Assembly (NCBI GenBank): GCA_003427395.1 | Contig: BFEA01000010.1 | Location: 6,562,954 to 6,613,801 of the forward strand | Origin: Chara braunii | Taxonomy: Eukaryota > Streptophyta > Charophyceae > Charales > Characeae | Direction of reading: 5' to 3' | DNA: 50,848 nucleotides | Shown here: in pieces, positions 21,637-31,745 of the stretch | Numbering within the stretch: the first letter of the stretch is position 1 | How the letters are laid out: each line of letters begins with the position of its first letter | Position numbers and translations under genes: made by a program | The notes under the pieces: model-generated | What the model was told of the DNA's origin: nothing | What the model saw: only the letters and a program-made list of their open reading frames with translations | The model's database searches: none

Positions 21637-21775
21637 CATGCAGTCCAGCAAGTGTGCATACACACGGACTAAGAGAACTTAGTAGCAAGCGGGGAACTCA
21701 GCAAGGCATTCAGTCTATGAGCAAAACTCAGAAATCAGCTGTGTGTTTCAGTCCCTGTTTGGTCGGGTCATCACA
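21637..21775 (-). repeat. Element A 5' LTR, outer part
   Basis: It starts with the second CATG copy and continues the element A LTR (CAGTCCAGCAAGTGTGCATA ... TTTGGTCGGGTCATCACA). It matches 3797-3938. The downstream flank CGGC differs by one base from CAGC before 3200. Confidence 0.9.
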
Positions 21776-23096
21776 CGGCGGTATATTCTCCCGGCTACCT
21801 AGTTGCTGCAGTAAGTCCTGTGTAGATCTACTGCTTTGATTCTTTGATCCGCCGCTGGCCCTGCTCGGAACTCAAACCCGGGTGACCTCTGGAGAGTCAA
21901 AACCTGTTGGGACATTCACCCCAACCCCCAGGTGGTGGCAATATAATCACTTGCTCAGGCACACGATACCCCGCCAGAGCCTCCTGCGGCTGGCTCTTGT
22001 GTGGACCGGTCTCATTTCAGAATGTACTGCTTTCGACACATGGGTGATATGGGTTTTTCCCATACACTATGCTTGTTGCTTCTTTACCGGGGATGGGGAG
22101 GGGCATTCCATCATCTTGTCATTGCTTGCTCGTGAGAGGCTATGCTCGCTTATGTGATGTGACTGTGTTTTGGGGAGGCTGCGGTTTAAAGCAGTGTGGT
22201 GTGTCCCCGCAAGGTTGATCCTTTTTTTTCACTGTCATCGGACAGGTCAGGTTTTTTTTGGAGCAAAGGACCTTTCTATTCATAGCAAAGGTCTGGAGGG
22301 ATTTAGGTTGTCCTCGGACCTGCTAGTGGTTTTTGGAGGGAAGGACTTATCCATTAGCAGGACCGTTCTTGTTGGGTCTCTCCACAAGGTTGCCCTTTTA
22401 TTGTGGACCCGTCGGTCGGGCAGATGGGGCAAAAGAGGGGGAGATGGGGACAGGGAGGTTTTGAGGGGAAGGAGAGACTGATTTCAAGGGGGGGCCGTGC
22501 GGCTGGAGCAGTAGTTCCTGCCCGGCTTTTTCATCTCCGGACGGGACGAAAGCGGGGAGAAGGGGACAGGGTGATTTTAAGTGGAAGGGGAGGCAGGGTG
22601 GTCTTGGAGGGAAGAGGAGACAGATTGGTTTTGACGGGGTCTGCATGGCCAGGTTGGTGGTTGCCGCCCCGTTTGCAGGACTAAGGGGCTGATCCGACAG
22701 TACTTGACTTCTGTAAAAGTCTAAAATGAACAAAAAAGCTGGAAGAACATGAAAAAGAATTGGAACCGGGAAGGCCCGCACCCAACGGAGCTTTTTCAAG
22801 CCTGCAGCCGGATGTTGCAGCTCAGTCCAATCAAAAGAATGGGTGGAGACTATTAAAAAAAAGAGAAAAGAAAAACAGAAGAACCCCTGTCTTTTGGCGG
22901 CAGGGTCGCCTGCTTTTGGAATTTGGAAGCAATGACCACGCTGGTGCGAAGATCACGCTGGTGCCTCCACGTCCTTCCATAAGCAGCACCGCACCCTGCC
23001 CAGGTGGAAAGAGGTGGGATCCCTGAAAACATCGGAAAGTACTTGGTGTAAGTACTGCTGGATCAGACCTTAAGACTGGTTTAGTGCAGCACCTTT
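21776..23096. other. Gene-free stretch
   Basis: No gene was recognised. At about 21860-21930 there is a tRNA-like run (reverse complement includes CCCGGGTTTGAGTTCCGAG) resembling a B-box, but without a matching A-box or cloverleaf. From 22200 to 22680 the sequence is G-rich, with loosely repeated GGAGGGAAGGAC-type blocks. Confidence 0.4.
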
Positions 23097-23400
23097 TAGC
23101 TTGGTGTGGCCTCTGTCCCCAAGGCTGGCCTTTCTTTCATGGGGTTGACTGCTGTGAAGTGGGGACCCTAAGGATGTGGTCTGATGCGGTGCAGTTTGTG
23201 CAGTGCAAGGTTGGCCTTTTTTCTCTCCCAGCCCTTCCCAAGGTTATGCCGTTTTGCAATGTTGGCATTTCTTTCCTGTGGGCTACTGGTGAGAAGTGGG
23301 GTTCCTAAGGCTGCGGTCTAGTGTGGTGTAGTTTGTGCAGCGCAAGGTTGGCCTTTGTTTTCCCCCCAGACCTTTAGTTCACAGCCCTAAGGCTGCGGTA
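23097..23400. repeat. Degenerate 137-bp tandem repeat
   Basis: The block GAAGTGGGG...CCTAAGG..G.GGTCT, then GCAGTTTGTGCAG.GCAAGGTT, recurs at 23156 and 23293, 137 bp apart. A partial third copy follows (CCCTAAGGCTGCGGTATAGTG at about 23384). Confidence 0.7.
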
Positions 23401-23560
23401 TAGTGGGCTTAGGCGTCTGTGTCAAGGTGTCGCATTTTTGGGCGACCAGGATGTAAAGTGGGTTCTTAGGGGGCAAAAAAATTTGGGGGACCGGTCCTTG
23501 GCAAAATTGCGGATTACCTACAGCTAGCTCTGGTAGAACCGGGACTTGTGGAAAAAGGAA

Positions 23561-23702
23561 GGACCGGTCCTCGAGTGGAAGCGGACCCATAAAAGAAGTG
23601 GGGGGTGTTGGACCGGTCCTCGGGTGGAAGCGGACCCGAAAAAGAAGTAGGGGGCGTTGGACCGGTCCTCGGGTGGAAGCGGACCCCAAAAAGAAGTGAG
23701 GG
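23561..23702. repeat. 49-bp tandem repeat, three copies
   Basis: Units start at 23561, 23610 and 23659, each opening with the perfect palindrome GGACCGGTCC followed by TCG.GTGGAAGCGGACCC and an AAGAAGT tail. A diverged GGACCGGTCC lies upstream at about 23489. Confidence 0.93.
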
Positions 23703-23902
23703 CATGTGAACTGCAAAAGGGCCCTCAGGCCCAGGCGTTGAGGCCCGTCTTCTCGAAACAGAAAGGTCAGGCACAACAAAACTGGCGTTTTGCAAGAGGC
23801 AACTTCGGCGATTTTCTGTGCTCGGACGAACCCACAGAAAAATCTGAAATTTTGAAAATCCATAGATGAGGTCGTGTTCTGTCCAAGAATAATATTATAA
23901 CA

Positions 23903-24180
23903 TTTTCAAAAAATCATTTAGACTGCGAAATAATTGTCACGCCGATTCAGCACATTTTTCATTTTTGCCACTCAGCCATGTGTGGGCCAACTAAAAAAGT
24001 ACTCCAAATTCAGCGAGTTTTCGCACTCAGAAGAATGCGTGAAAAAACCTGAAAATTGGAGTACTTGTACATTTGTTGTGATCTTTCCAGGAAAAGTGCT
24101 CAATAAATTTTGAGAAATCATTCCAACTCTGAAATAGATCGCGGTCGCAATTTGACCCATGTTTCAATTTTGCCTTTCAG
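23903..24180. repeat. Degenerate 205-bp repeat
   Basis: Blocks at 23903 and 24108 align over about 70 bp (TTTT.A.AAATCATT..., ...CTG.GAAATA..., ending TTTTGCC.CTCAG / TTTTGCCTTTCAG), 205 bp apart. Confidence 0.6.
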
Positions 24181-24182
<2 letters not shown>

Positions 24183-24221
<39 letters not shown>

Positions 24222-24222
24222 N

Positions 24223-24304
<82 letters not shown>
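24183..24304. repeat. (CT)n microsatellite with N
   Basis: A CT run of about 120 bp, broken by one N at 24222. It continues as imperfect CT-rich DNA up to the LTR of element C at 24361. Confidence 0.97.
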
Positions 24305-24307
<3 letters not shown>

Positions 24308-24360
24308 GTAGCCCCCCACCCTCCTCTCTCTATCTTTTTTTCTCTCTCTCTCACTCATAT

Positions 24361-25264
24361 TGCGAGGCCACTGCCTCTAAGAGCCTCATCAGGCCCCAAT
24401 TTTGCAGCCCGTCGGCCGCCCTAAGTGAAGGCATGCTCGACGAGGCCCTCAGGGCCCTTTTCTGGCCACCACGCAACTCAAGGAAATTCAGGCAGTTGCG
24501 CAGCGCCAGTTGGTTGAGTGAACCAAGGCCCTGGGCCGCCTATGTGAATGAATGTGAAGCAGGCCCTAGGCTGAATACGGGTACCAGGCCAAACACTGGC
24601 CAAAGGCAGTTGGGCACAGACAACCACCTCAGGCCCGCGGCCTGCTTTCGACGTGCTGGGCCTCAGGCTACCGGGGCCTACTGGAGGCTTCCTGGGTTGG
24701 ACGCAGGCAGGCCACTTCGATATAGGGAAGGGCCTGCCTCCTCATTCGGCATTCGGGTGCTGGCTGCATGCTGCGCTATTTGCTGGCTGGCGCCTACGCT
24801 CTCACGGGCGAGCAGGGAAGGAGCGGGCAGCCATAGCCGAGCTGCTCCGCTGTGAGCTGGGTGTGGCGCAGGGTGGTCCTTGGGTGCTAGTGGCATCTGT
24901 GAGTTGGGGAACGAGGTTGTGAGTGTAGCGCGAGACATACCTGGTGCTGGAAGCGTGCGACATTGGTCGCCATATGCTCGCACTTCGGGAATGCTGTTGA
25001 TGTCATCTTTCGGCTTCGTAGTATAGGCTAGATAGGATCTGCCACATGTAGTCTGGGCGCCGAGCGCCAGATAGGACATCAACTCTGGTTCTTCGTTGAT
25101 GATGATGGGACTATTTCAGCATTGTCAATTATGAACTCTTGGTGTGTTCTTATTTGGTGATTCTCCTGATGCAATGCTGCTGTTGGTTGAGGTCAAGACT
25201 ACCTGGACTCATATGTATGATGCTGTTTGATTGCTGAAGTTCGCTATTGCTCATCTTCCTTGCA
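24361..25264 (+). repeat. Element C 5' LTR
   Basis: 904 bp beginning TGCGAGGCC and ending TTCCTTGCA. It is the reverse complement of element B's LTR with many differences. It starts directly after the CT-rich tract. An antisense (minus) open frame, 25082-24678, corresponds to the antisense frame in B's LTR. Confidence 0.9.
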
Positions 25265-25267
25265 ATT

Positions 25268-25278
25268 TGGTATCGAAG
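25268..25278 (+). promoter_or_regulatory. Element C primer-binding site
   Basis: TGGTATCGAAGTTGTGG starts three bases after the LTR end. It is homologous to B's PBS and initiator-Met-like. Confidence 0.75.
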
Positions 25279-26534
25279 TTGTGGTACGATTGCGCTCATC
25301 TGGCGCTTGTCTTCTGCCTTATGCGGTACATACATGCGGTCTGCTGGGCGAGTTTGGCCGTAAGTGGTGTGTAGTGAGGAGGGTGGAGACGAGTGTAAGG
25401 CGACCCAGGAGGTGAGGGGAATCGCCAGGAAGGCTATGTGGGGTGAATGTGGTCTGGACAGTGTGATGAGAACTATCTAATGTGNGATTGATGCTGAGGT
25501 GGAACGACGAGTTAATGCTGGTTGTGCCGATGCAGTGACTGGTCATTGCAATCGCCATTTGGTCATCTGGTGAGATTATCTCTGTGGTTGGGGGCAGCTA
25601 AATGAGGTACGTTGCGCTTAACCTTATCTTCCCTCTCCGACACTTCTTACCGTGAGGTTGTGTGTTCCTTCTTGAGAGTCCTCTCATCGTGAGGTGTCGA
25701 GTGCGCTCAACCTTGAGAGTCGGCAATGTTCACGTGGAGCATCTGGGCGGAGATGGGCGGAGCTTTCTGAAGGGCCCTGGACGAAGCACTGGGTCACGGT
25801 CACCATGCCAACCCACAGGGAGTAGAGCACGCATGCCTAGCTGCTTGTCCTTTGTTCGGCTTGCTGCGCTGTTAGATGGGTACCACTGGGCAGGCCATCC
25901 CTACCGGAAAGACGAGCACCCGGCGTCTATAAATAAACACGGGAAGGGGAACCATTGATTGTGATCGTCGTCCGGCTGCGACGTAAAATAATTCCTGGAG
26001 TCACTTGGGGGCGGATGTTAAATTGCCCCTGGATCAGTCAATGGTTGGAAGGCTTGCGGCACGCCGAGGATAAATATACGTGCAAGGCTGGCTGGCTCAG
26101 TGGATACTCGGGGCACAGGGGTGGGCCGGACACACACCTTTAGACACGCTACGCCTCCAGATTGCTCAGGGACGCTGACGTCAAGAGATACTCAGGGGAA
26201 CTAAGGGAGGGGTTGATTCCAGGTGATAAGTTTGAGAAAATGCCATGCTGTCCTATCCACACAACTGATCTTATTTTTCTGTTTTTGATTAGTTAGATGT
26301 ACTGCCATTGACATTTGACAGACAACATTAGTTAGAACTGTTGATTGTTCCTGGTGCTTCTGTTTGCGGACTAGTCATACTAAAAATAGTTTTAGTTGTA
26401 GGAATCTGACTTACCTGTTGACCTCAAATGATATCTGTTCCAAAATAGCCACCAGCTTATTAGTTGGTCTGTGCACTATGTTGCGGTAGGCATCTTGAAT
26501 GATCTAGTGTAGACGGTGCACAGTGCTGTAGCCT
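25279..26534 (+). other. Leader of element C
   Basis: 1.26 kb without a recognised protein, clearly related to B's leader (for example GAAGCACTGGGTCACGGTCA and ACCATTGATTGTGATCGTCG). Confidence 0.7.
25928..25935 (+). promoter_or_regulatory. Internal TATA-like box in element C leader
   Basis: GTCTATAAATAAACACGGG, 664 bp from the LTR end, equivalent to the box at 20044-20051 in element B. Confidence 0.45.
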
Positions 26535-28260
26535 ATGAGCGACGAGGAGGACACCGGAGAGGATGACCGCAGGATCTTGCGATCAGCTAGAGGCCCGAGA
26601 GTTCACGTGTCCCTAGGACAGGAGGGTGATAGGACACTGTTCCGCCGACTTAAGGAGAGACAGCAGCAGCAGAGGCGGGCTAGAGCAGCCGAGGCCAGCA
26701 GAACTTTAGTTAGTGAGGCCGGTGCTACAGCAGCCATGGCCACTACAACCATGGTCACTTCTGCGCAGCAGACTTCCCAAGCCAGTAGCTCAGGTGCCAT
26801 CGGGTCAACGGTCATGTAGACCGTGAGTTAGTCCACTGGCGTTATGGCAAGCCAGGCCGCGGTGTTGACTCCAGAGGATGTCGCCATCCAACAGGCAGCC
26901 CTGCAGGAGGCACAACTACAGCGGGCATTAGGAGAGATAAAAGCGGAAAAGGAAAAGATGATTAGAAGAAGAGCCAGGATGCAGCGGAGAGGGGCAGACA
27001 TAGAGGAGTTAGAAATGACGAACCTGACGCACATGGATGATGATGTGAAGGTAGTTAGGAGGGCCCTGCTAGGTGTAATAGAGATGCAGGAGCATCGAAC
27101 TACCATCCTTCAGGACATTCAACAGAGCCTAGCCGTTTTGGCAGGCCGTGCTCAGGCAGCACCATCACCAGCCGGGCCTGGTGCCTGGCCCGTGCCATAT
27201 CCTCCTTTTTCTGTCCCACTGGTGACAGGGGTATCCCCATATGTAGCCCCGTCAACGGTTGCTATCGTTTCCCTGGGCATGCCGCTGTCAGGAGGGGTAA
27301 CAGCAGGGAGTAGTTTACAGGTTCCTGTACAGACAGTGTTCACTCCAAGTCCGTCGTAGGTGGCAGTCACCACGCAGCCTGCTGTCTCGCAGCCTGTGCA
27401 GCCACAGGGCCCTGTGCAGCCACAGGGCCCTGTGCAGCCACAGGGCACACAGCCCCGGCAACTGGCACAACAACCTGTGTCACCGGGTCCACAGCCCGGA
27501 GTGATGCAGGGACCGGGACAAACCGAGTGGGTTCCAAAGACGGACATCGTCGCTCCCAAACCTTTTACAGCGGATAAGAGAGGCGCAGACCTTGACACAT
27601 GGTTGAGGGCAGTGCCGGTCTACGTCAGGTATAAACTCACCTTGCCACATGAAGAAGTGCTTGTGGCTGCTTCCTACCTAGAGGGTAGTGCAGCAAGATG
27701 GTTGAGCGGTCTAGTGCAACTCCATGGATATGGTCATGACTTCCGCGCTTGGGCGGCCTCCCAGAAATTGGAGGACTTCCTAAAGATGGTGGAAGAGAGG
27801 TGGCATGATCCTCAAGAGGCCCAAAGGGCCACTGATGCGATCCTGACACTGCACACGCGGCAGTTTAAGTCAGTAAGGGAAGCTACCGACACTGTTGAGC
27901 GACTGATCTGTGTCCCAGGGGTGCGCTATGAACCCCGGGTCCTGCCGACTTCATACTTGAGATGCTTTTCACAGCCTCTCAGGAATCAGTTGGCAAAAGA
28001 GGCCAATATCAACATGCACAACTTTCCTTCGTTTAGCAAGGTGGCCCTAGACCTTGAAGGAGAAAGAAGACACTGCCTCCCAACTAGAAGGCGAAGGGTC
28101 GCATCATGTTTGTCGACAACAATGGTTCAACCATCGAGTTGGACGGCAACTTCCAGGAGGGAGTAGGTTCAGAGGCGGGCAACGTAGAAGCTTCAGAGGG
28201 TGGAGTAGTCGCTGCCGCTTCTCAAAAAGGTAAGGCGACCGGTAGACGCCGCGGAGGCTC
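26535..28260 (+). pseudogene. Element C gag (N-terminal to capsid)
   Basis: A single frame from ATG 26535 (MSDEEDTGEDDRRILRSARG) to about 28060, interrupted by TAG at 26817-26819, 26829-26831 and 27357-27359. At all three sites element B has CAG (Gln), so simple C-to-T changes explain them. Order: charged N-terminus, Gln/Arg coiled coil (KERQQQQRRARAAEASRTLV), second helix (QLQRALGEIKAEKEKMIRRR), Pro/Gln linker with three QGPVQP-type repeats, capsid (GADLDTWLRAVPVYVRYKLT, ASYLEGSAARWLSGL, TRQFKSVREATDTVERLICV). A frameshift near 28060 shifts the acidic tail to another frame, which runs into the assembly gap. Confidence 0.93.
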
Positions 28261-28450
28261 NNNNNNNNNNNNNNNNNNNNNNNNNNNNNNNNNNNNNNNN
28301 NNNNNNNNNNNNNNNNNNNNNNNNNNNNNNNNNNNNNNNNNNNNNNNNNNNNNNNNNNNNNNNNNNNNNNNNNNNNNNNNNNNNNNNNNNNNNNNNNNNN
28401 NNNNNNNNNNNNNNNNNNNNNNNNNNNNNNNNNNNNNNNNNNNNNNNNNN
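28261..28450. other. Assembly gap (190 N)
   Basis: A run of 190 ambiguous bases inside gag of element C, between the Arg/Gly-rich stretch and the zinc knuckle. In element B the equivalent interval is about 130-150 bp, so the gap length may be approximate. Confidence 0.99.
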
Positions 28451-28639
28451 TGTATTCGTTGTGGTCAATATGGCCACAACCAATTCAAGTGCCGCAATAA
28501 GAAGGTGACAAAAAAGATCCCGCCTACGATGGGGCAAGTGTTGGGATCCTCTCATCCGTTGGTAGCAACGTTGCCAATACTTCAGGCAGTGCTCCGGGAA
28601 ACACGTCGGGCCAGTAGGAATAGTAGTTGTTCCTGCTAG
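28451..28639 (+). pseudogene. Element C gag zinc knuckle and tail
   Basis: It resumes with CIRCGQYGHNQFKCRNKK, an intact CCHC knuckle identical to that of B, then KKIPPTMGQVLG. A frame change follows and the reading ends at TAG 28637. Confidence 0.92.
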
Positions 28640-28679
28640 GGTCGAGGTGGTGGAGACACCCTCACCATCTCGAGAGATG

Positions 28680-29171
28680 GCCCAAGCTACTGACTCCAGC
28701 GTCGTCCCGCAAACACATTCAGACCCATCGAACCTCTGTTCGATGAATGTGTTTGAGTCCTTAGAGGAGCTTGAGGTAGAGTGGTCTTGATCAGACCCGC
28801 TTGCTTCTTGGACGACACTAGTCAAAGCCCCGAAGGGTGAGATGTTCGTCAGCGAAGTAGTCATTGGCGGCCGCAAAGCCGGGGCCTATTATGACACTTG
28901 CTCGACTCGGAACTTTATTAGTCGCGTGTGCGTTGAGAGATTGCGCTTACAGGGGTGAGTGTAGTGCCTGAGTCGACCTGTGGAGTCGACATGTGCCAAC
29001 AAACAACGCATGGAAGTTAACGACTACCTCCAGGATGTAGAGTGTTGTTTCCCGTACGCGGGAGGGGACTTGAGACATCGCGTCTCGTTCCTAGTGAGCG
29101 ATGAACTCCCCATGGACATGTTGTTAGGTATGTACTACCTCTCTGCGGCCCGGCCCCAGTTTGACTGGGAC
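28680..29171 (+). pseudogene. Element C protease
   Basis: Spread over frames: AQATDSSVVPQTHSDPSNLC, NVFESLEELEVEW, a TGA, GEMFVSEVVIGGRKAGAYYD and then TCSTRNFISR with the D-T-C-S loop, and SDELPMDMLLGMYYLSAA for the C-terminal strand. The frame then stops at TGA 29172-29174, where B has CGA (Arg). Confidence 0.87.
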
Positions 29172-29948
29172 TGAAAAGTGGTCAAACACACTTTGCCAAG
29201 TGGAGGGACCGCCAGATTACCCAAGTTCGAAGCTAGTAGTCTGATCGAGTCCCATGGATGCATGTGTGCGGCCGCGTTCTATAACTATTATAAGCAAAAT
29301 CAGGAGGAGGGTATGTACTTAGTTTATGTCTCTGCTGCAGGCAAGCGGGTGAAAATGCCGCCAGAGATAGAGGGAGTAGTTGCCAAGTACCCTGATCTAT
29401 TTGAAGAGCCGATAGGGGTTGTTGAGAGGGAGGTCGTCCTTGCGATAGAGATTGTCCCAGGGTCTAGTATTCCAAAGGGTAGGATGTCTCCAGGCGAGCT
29501 TGATGAGCTACGCCGCCAACTCAAGGAACTCGTAGAGAAGGGGTGGATGCGGCCGAGTGTCTCTCCTTATGGGTCTCCAGTTCTATTCATGCCTAAGAAG
29601 AAGGAGGGTACTCTTAGGATGTCCATTGACTATAGGGTCCTCAATGCCATCACTGTAAAGAACAAAGAACCCTTACCGCGCATTGACGATCTGCTAGATA
29701 GAGTGCAAGGGTGCCGATACTTCAGCAAGATAGATCTGAAGTCCGGGTACCATCAAATTGCAATCCGGCCCGAGGATCAACACAAAACCGCTTTTCAGAC
29801 CAGGTATGGTCTGTATGAGTTTGTGGTGATGCCTTTCGGCCTTTGCAATGCGCCTGACACCTTTCAACACGCTATGAATCGGATATTCCATGACTACTTA
29901 GATAAGTTTGTCATCGTGTACCTCGATGACATACTTATTTTTAGCTAG
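29172..29948 (+). pseudogene. Element C reverse transcriptase
   Basis: An open frame from [12 protein letters not shown] to DDILIFS. Blocks in order: [100 protein letters not shown] (motif-A Asp kept), [48 protein letters not shown] (both catalytic Asp kept). It is the best-preserved RT in the window, yet ends at TAG 29946-29948. IYR before MSPGEL has been deleted. Confidence 0.94.
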
Positions 29949-30765
29949 ACTGTCGAGGAGCACGTTGCACATTTGGATAAAGTCCTCAGTCTCCTGCGAC
30001 AGCACAAGTTCAAGATCAACGGTGAGAAGTGCGAGTTTGACCGCACCCGTGTCTTGTACTTGGGTCATGAGATTTCTGCGGAAGGGTTGAAACCCGATGA
30101 CTCGAAGGTGGCCAGCATTCATGGTTGGCCACGTCCTCAGTCTGTGACTGAGATGAGATCTTTCTTGGGAATGACAGGCTACTATAGGACTTTCGTTAAG
30201 AACTATAGCATAGTGGCCGCCCCTTTGACTGACCTGACCCCATGGGAGTGGACAGATGAGTACATGACCTTGACACCCCATGGGAGTGGACAGATGAGTG
30301 CGAGGCTGCTTTCAGACATCTGAAGCATGCGTTGACGCACTATGAGGTCTTGAAACTTCCTGATCCTGACAAACCGTTCATAGTCACCACGGATGCCAAC
30401 CAATATGGCATTGGCGCCGTGCTCGCGCAACAGGAGGGGCCAAAGTTGAGGCCAGTAGAGTACATGTCCAAGAAAATGCCGTCTCAGAAGTTGGCTAAGT
30501 CCACTTATGAGAAGGAAATCTATGCGGTGTACAAGGCCCTTACCCATTGGAGACACTATCTCCTTGGGAGGTTCTTCATCCTCAGGACTGACCATGAGAC
30601 CGTGAGATGGATGAGAACCCAGCCGGTACTCTCTGACGCTCTCAAGCGTTGGATCGAAGTGATTGAGCAATATGACTTTGACCCAGTATCTCAAAGGGGA
30701 GTAGAACAAGGTTGCTAATGCCTTGTCGCGCAGACCAGACTTCTCAGGTGCGCTGATTATTGAGT
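29949..30765 (+). pseudogene. Element C RT thumb and RNase H, truncated
   Basis: It continues TVEEHVAHLDKVLSLLRQHK, LYLGHEISAEGLKPDDSKVA, FLGMTGYYRTFVKNYSIVAA. A small local duplication of CCATGGGAGTGGACAGATGA follows (30239-30297), which breaks the frame. RNase H then reads TTDANQYGIGAVLAQQEGPK, STYEKEIYAVYKAL, RTDHETVRWMRTQPVLSDAL, so its catalytic acidic residues are kept. A frameshift precedes NALSRRPDFSGALIIEY, and homology ends at about 30765. Confidence 0.9.
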
Positions 30766-30789
30766 ACATGATGACATGGCAAGAGATAC

Positions 30790-31345
30790 GCCGGGGGTGC
30801 TGACGTGGCACAAACTTCACTGGCGAGAAGACACCGCCGGGGTTACTGGCGAGAGGAGATCCCAACGAGGCTGCTGACGTGGCAGTAGGGACCGCGACCT
30901 AGAGATACCTCACGCCAGCCTGGATCGCGATAGTGACGTGGCATCGCGATCCCCTGCTGACGTGGCATATGTTGTGTCGCGTCTGAAGACCTTGTTGCTT
31001 GATTGCTGATGTGGCACTTTTATGTTGCTGACGCGCGACAGGGCCTACTGCAGATGCTGACGTGGCCTTGGGGAAACACAGGATTGATTGCTGACGTGGC
31101 ACACCCGTCTTCGTGAGGTGGTGACTACCTGCTGACGTGGCATCGGTCTCCTTGGCTAACGTGGCATTGTTTGACTGGCTGGAACGACGACGGTATCGCG
31201 ACGTGACGCGTGGAAGTGGCACGTGGGAAGGATCAGAGTACACATTTGCTGACGTGGCATCCCCACCGCTGGTTGATTAGATATTGATGTGCTGACGTGG
31301 AAGGATCTGTTGTGTTGGCACTCCAGGGATGACACGTGGCAGGCA
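30790..31345 (+). repeat. Cluster of TGACGTGGC motifs
   Basis: Eight exact plus-strand copies of TGACGTGGC at 30801, 30875, 30934, 30958, 31058, 31092, 31133 and 31250, usually within TGCTGACGTGGCA. Close variants lie at 31007 (TGATGTGGC), 31029, 31157 (TAACGTGGC), 31293 (TGACGTGGA) and 31330 (TGACACGTGGC). Spacing is irregular (24-117 bp) and the sequence between copies is not repeated, so this is not a simple tandem array. ACGT-core sites of this type are known bZIP-binding motifs in plants; binding here is inference. Confidence 0.88.
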
Positions 31346-31745
31346 TGATTTCTGCCAAGTAAGAGAAGCGTTTTGAAGGCGACGACGGTACAAGTGACTG
31401 AACCGATTATACAACTGTAGTGTCGGCTGTCAAGGAGGGTGCATCGTCGCATTGACACCTGGATAACTCGGCAGAAAGAAGAAGGGTGTTGACAAATTGT
31501 TTGTTGTTGTTGTTGGCATACTTATGTTGTCGTTTGCTGTGTTGTGGTGCTATGCGTACTTGTGTGTTGTATCTGATCACACGGGCCTGAAGTGGTACCT
31601 GTACACTCTCGAGTAGGTCATCACACAGACAAAAGAACAGTAGTTAAAAATAAAATAATTGTATATATATTTTTTTAGGTTGATTAAAATTCTTGCTGTC
31701 GTAGGTGCGGTCGTATAATTTATTATTGTTCTTTGATTATTTATT
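31346..31745. other. Sequence before element D gag
   Basis: A/T- and GT-rich DNA with no recognised gene. A 5' LTR or PBS for element D was looked for here and not found. Confidence 0.4.

Larger units (their letters stand above)
3200..21775 (-). mobile_element. Element A: Ty3/gypsy chromovirus, interrupted
   Basis: A minus-strand LTR retrotransposon. In its own direction it has a 5' LTR (21775-21637 joined to 12800-11702), an initiator-Met-type PBS (11700-11687), a long leader, gag (about 10198-8370), protease (7619-6861), RT (6837-6309), RNase H and integrase with GPY/F and chromodomain-like tail (6093-4096), a polypurine tract and a 3' LTR (3938-3200). The pro-RT-RNase H-IN order is Ty3/gypsy. 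The element is dead: gag is frameshifted, RT is broken into several frames, stop codons fall at 5884 and 4789, mitochondrial DNA lies inside it, and element B sits inside its 5' LTR. Without B it would be about 9.7 kb. Confidence 0.93.
24361..30765 (+). mobile_element. Element C: 3'-truncated relative of element B
   Basis: A plus-strand Ty3/gypsy element with 5' LTR (24361-25264), PBS, leader, gag (26535-28639, with a 190-N gap), protease, RT and RNase H to about 30765. There it stops abruptly just after LSRRPDFSGALIIEY, the block preceding the integrase zinc domain in B. Integrase, chromodomain and 3' LTR are absent. Protein identity to B is high over long blocks, and gag start, linker, CCHC, D-T-C-S protease loop and leader TATA box are all shared. 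It is inverted relative to B. Confidence 0.93.

Noticed and set aside
21860-21935. tRNA gene or tRNA-derived SINE
   Set aside because: A B-box-like CCCGGGTTTGAGTTCC is visible on the minus strand, but no A-box, acceptor stem or anticodon arm can be folded, and no poly-A or oligo-T end follows.
31346-31745. 5' LTR and PBS of element D
   Set aside because: No stretch here repeats downstream of 38629, and no TGGTATC-type PBS lies at a plausible place.
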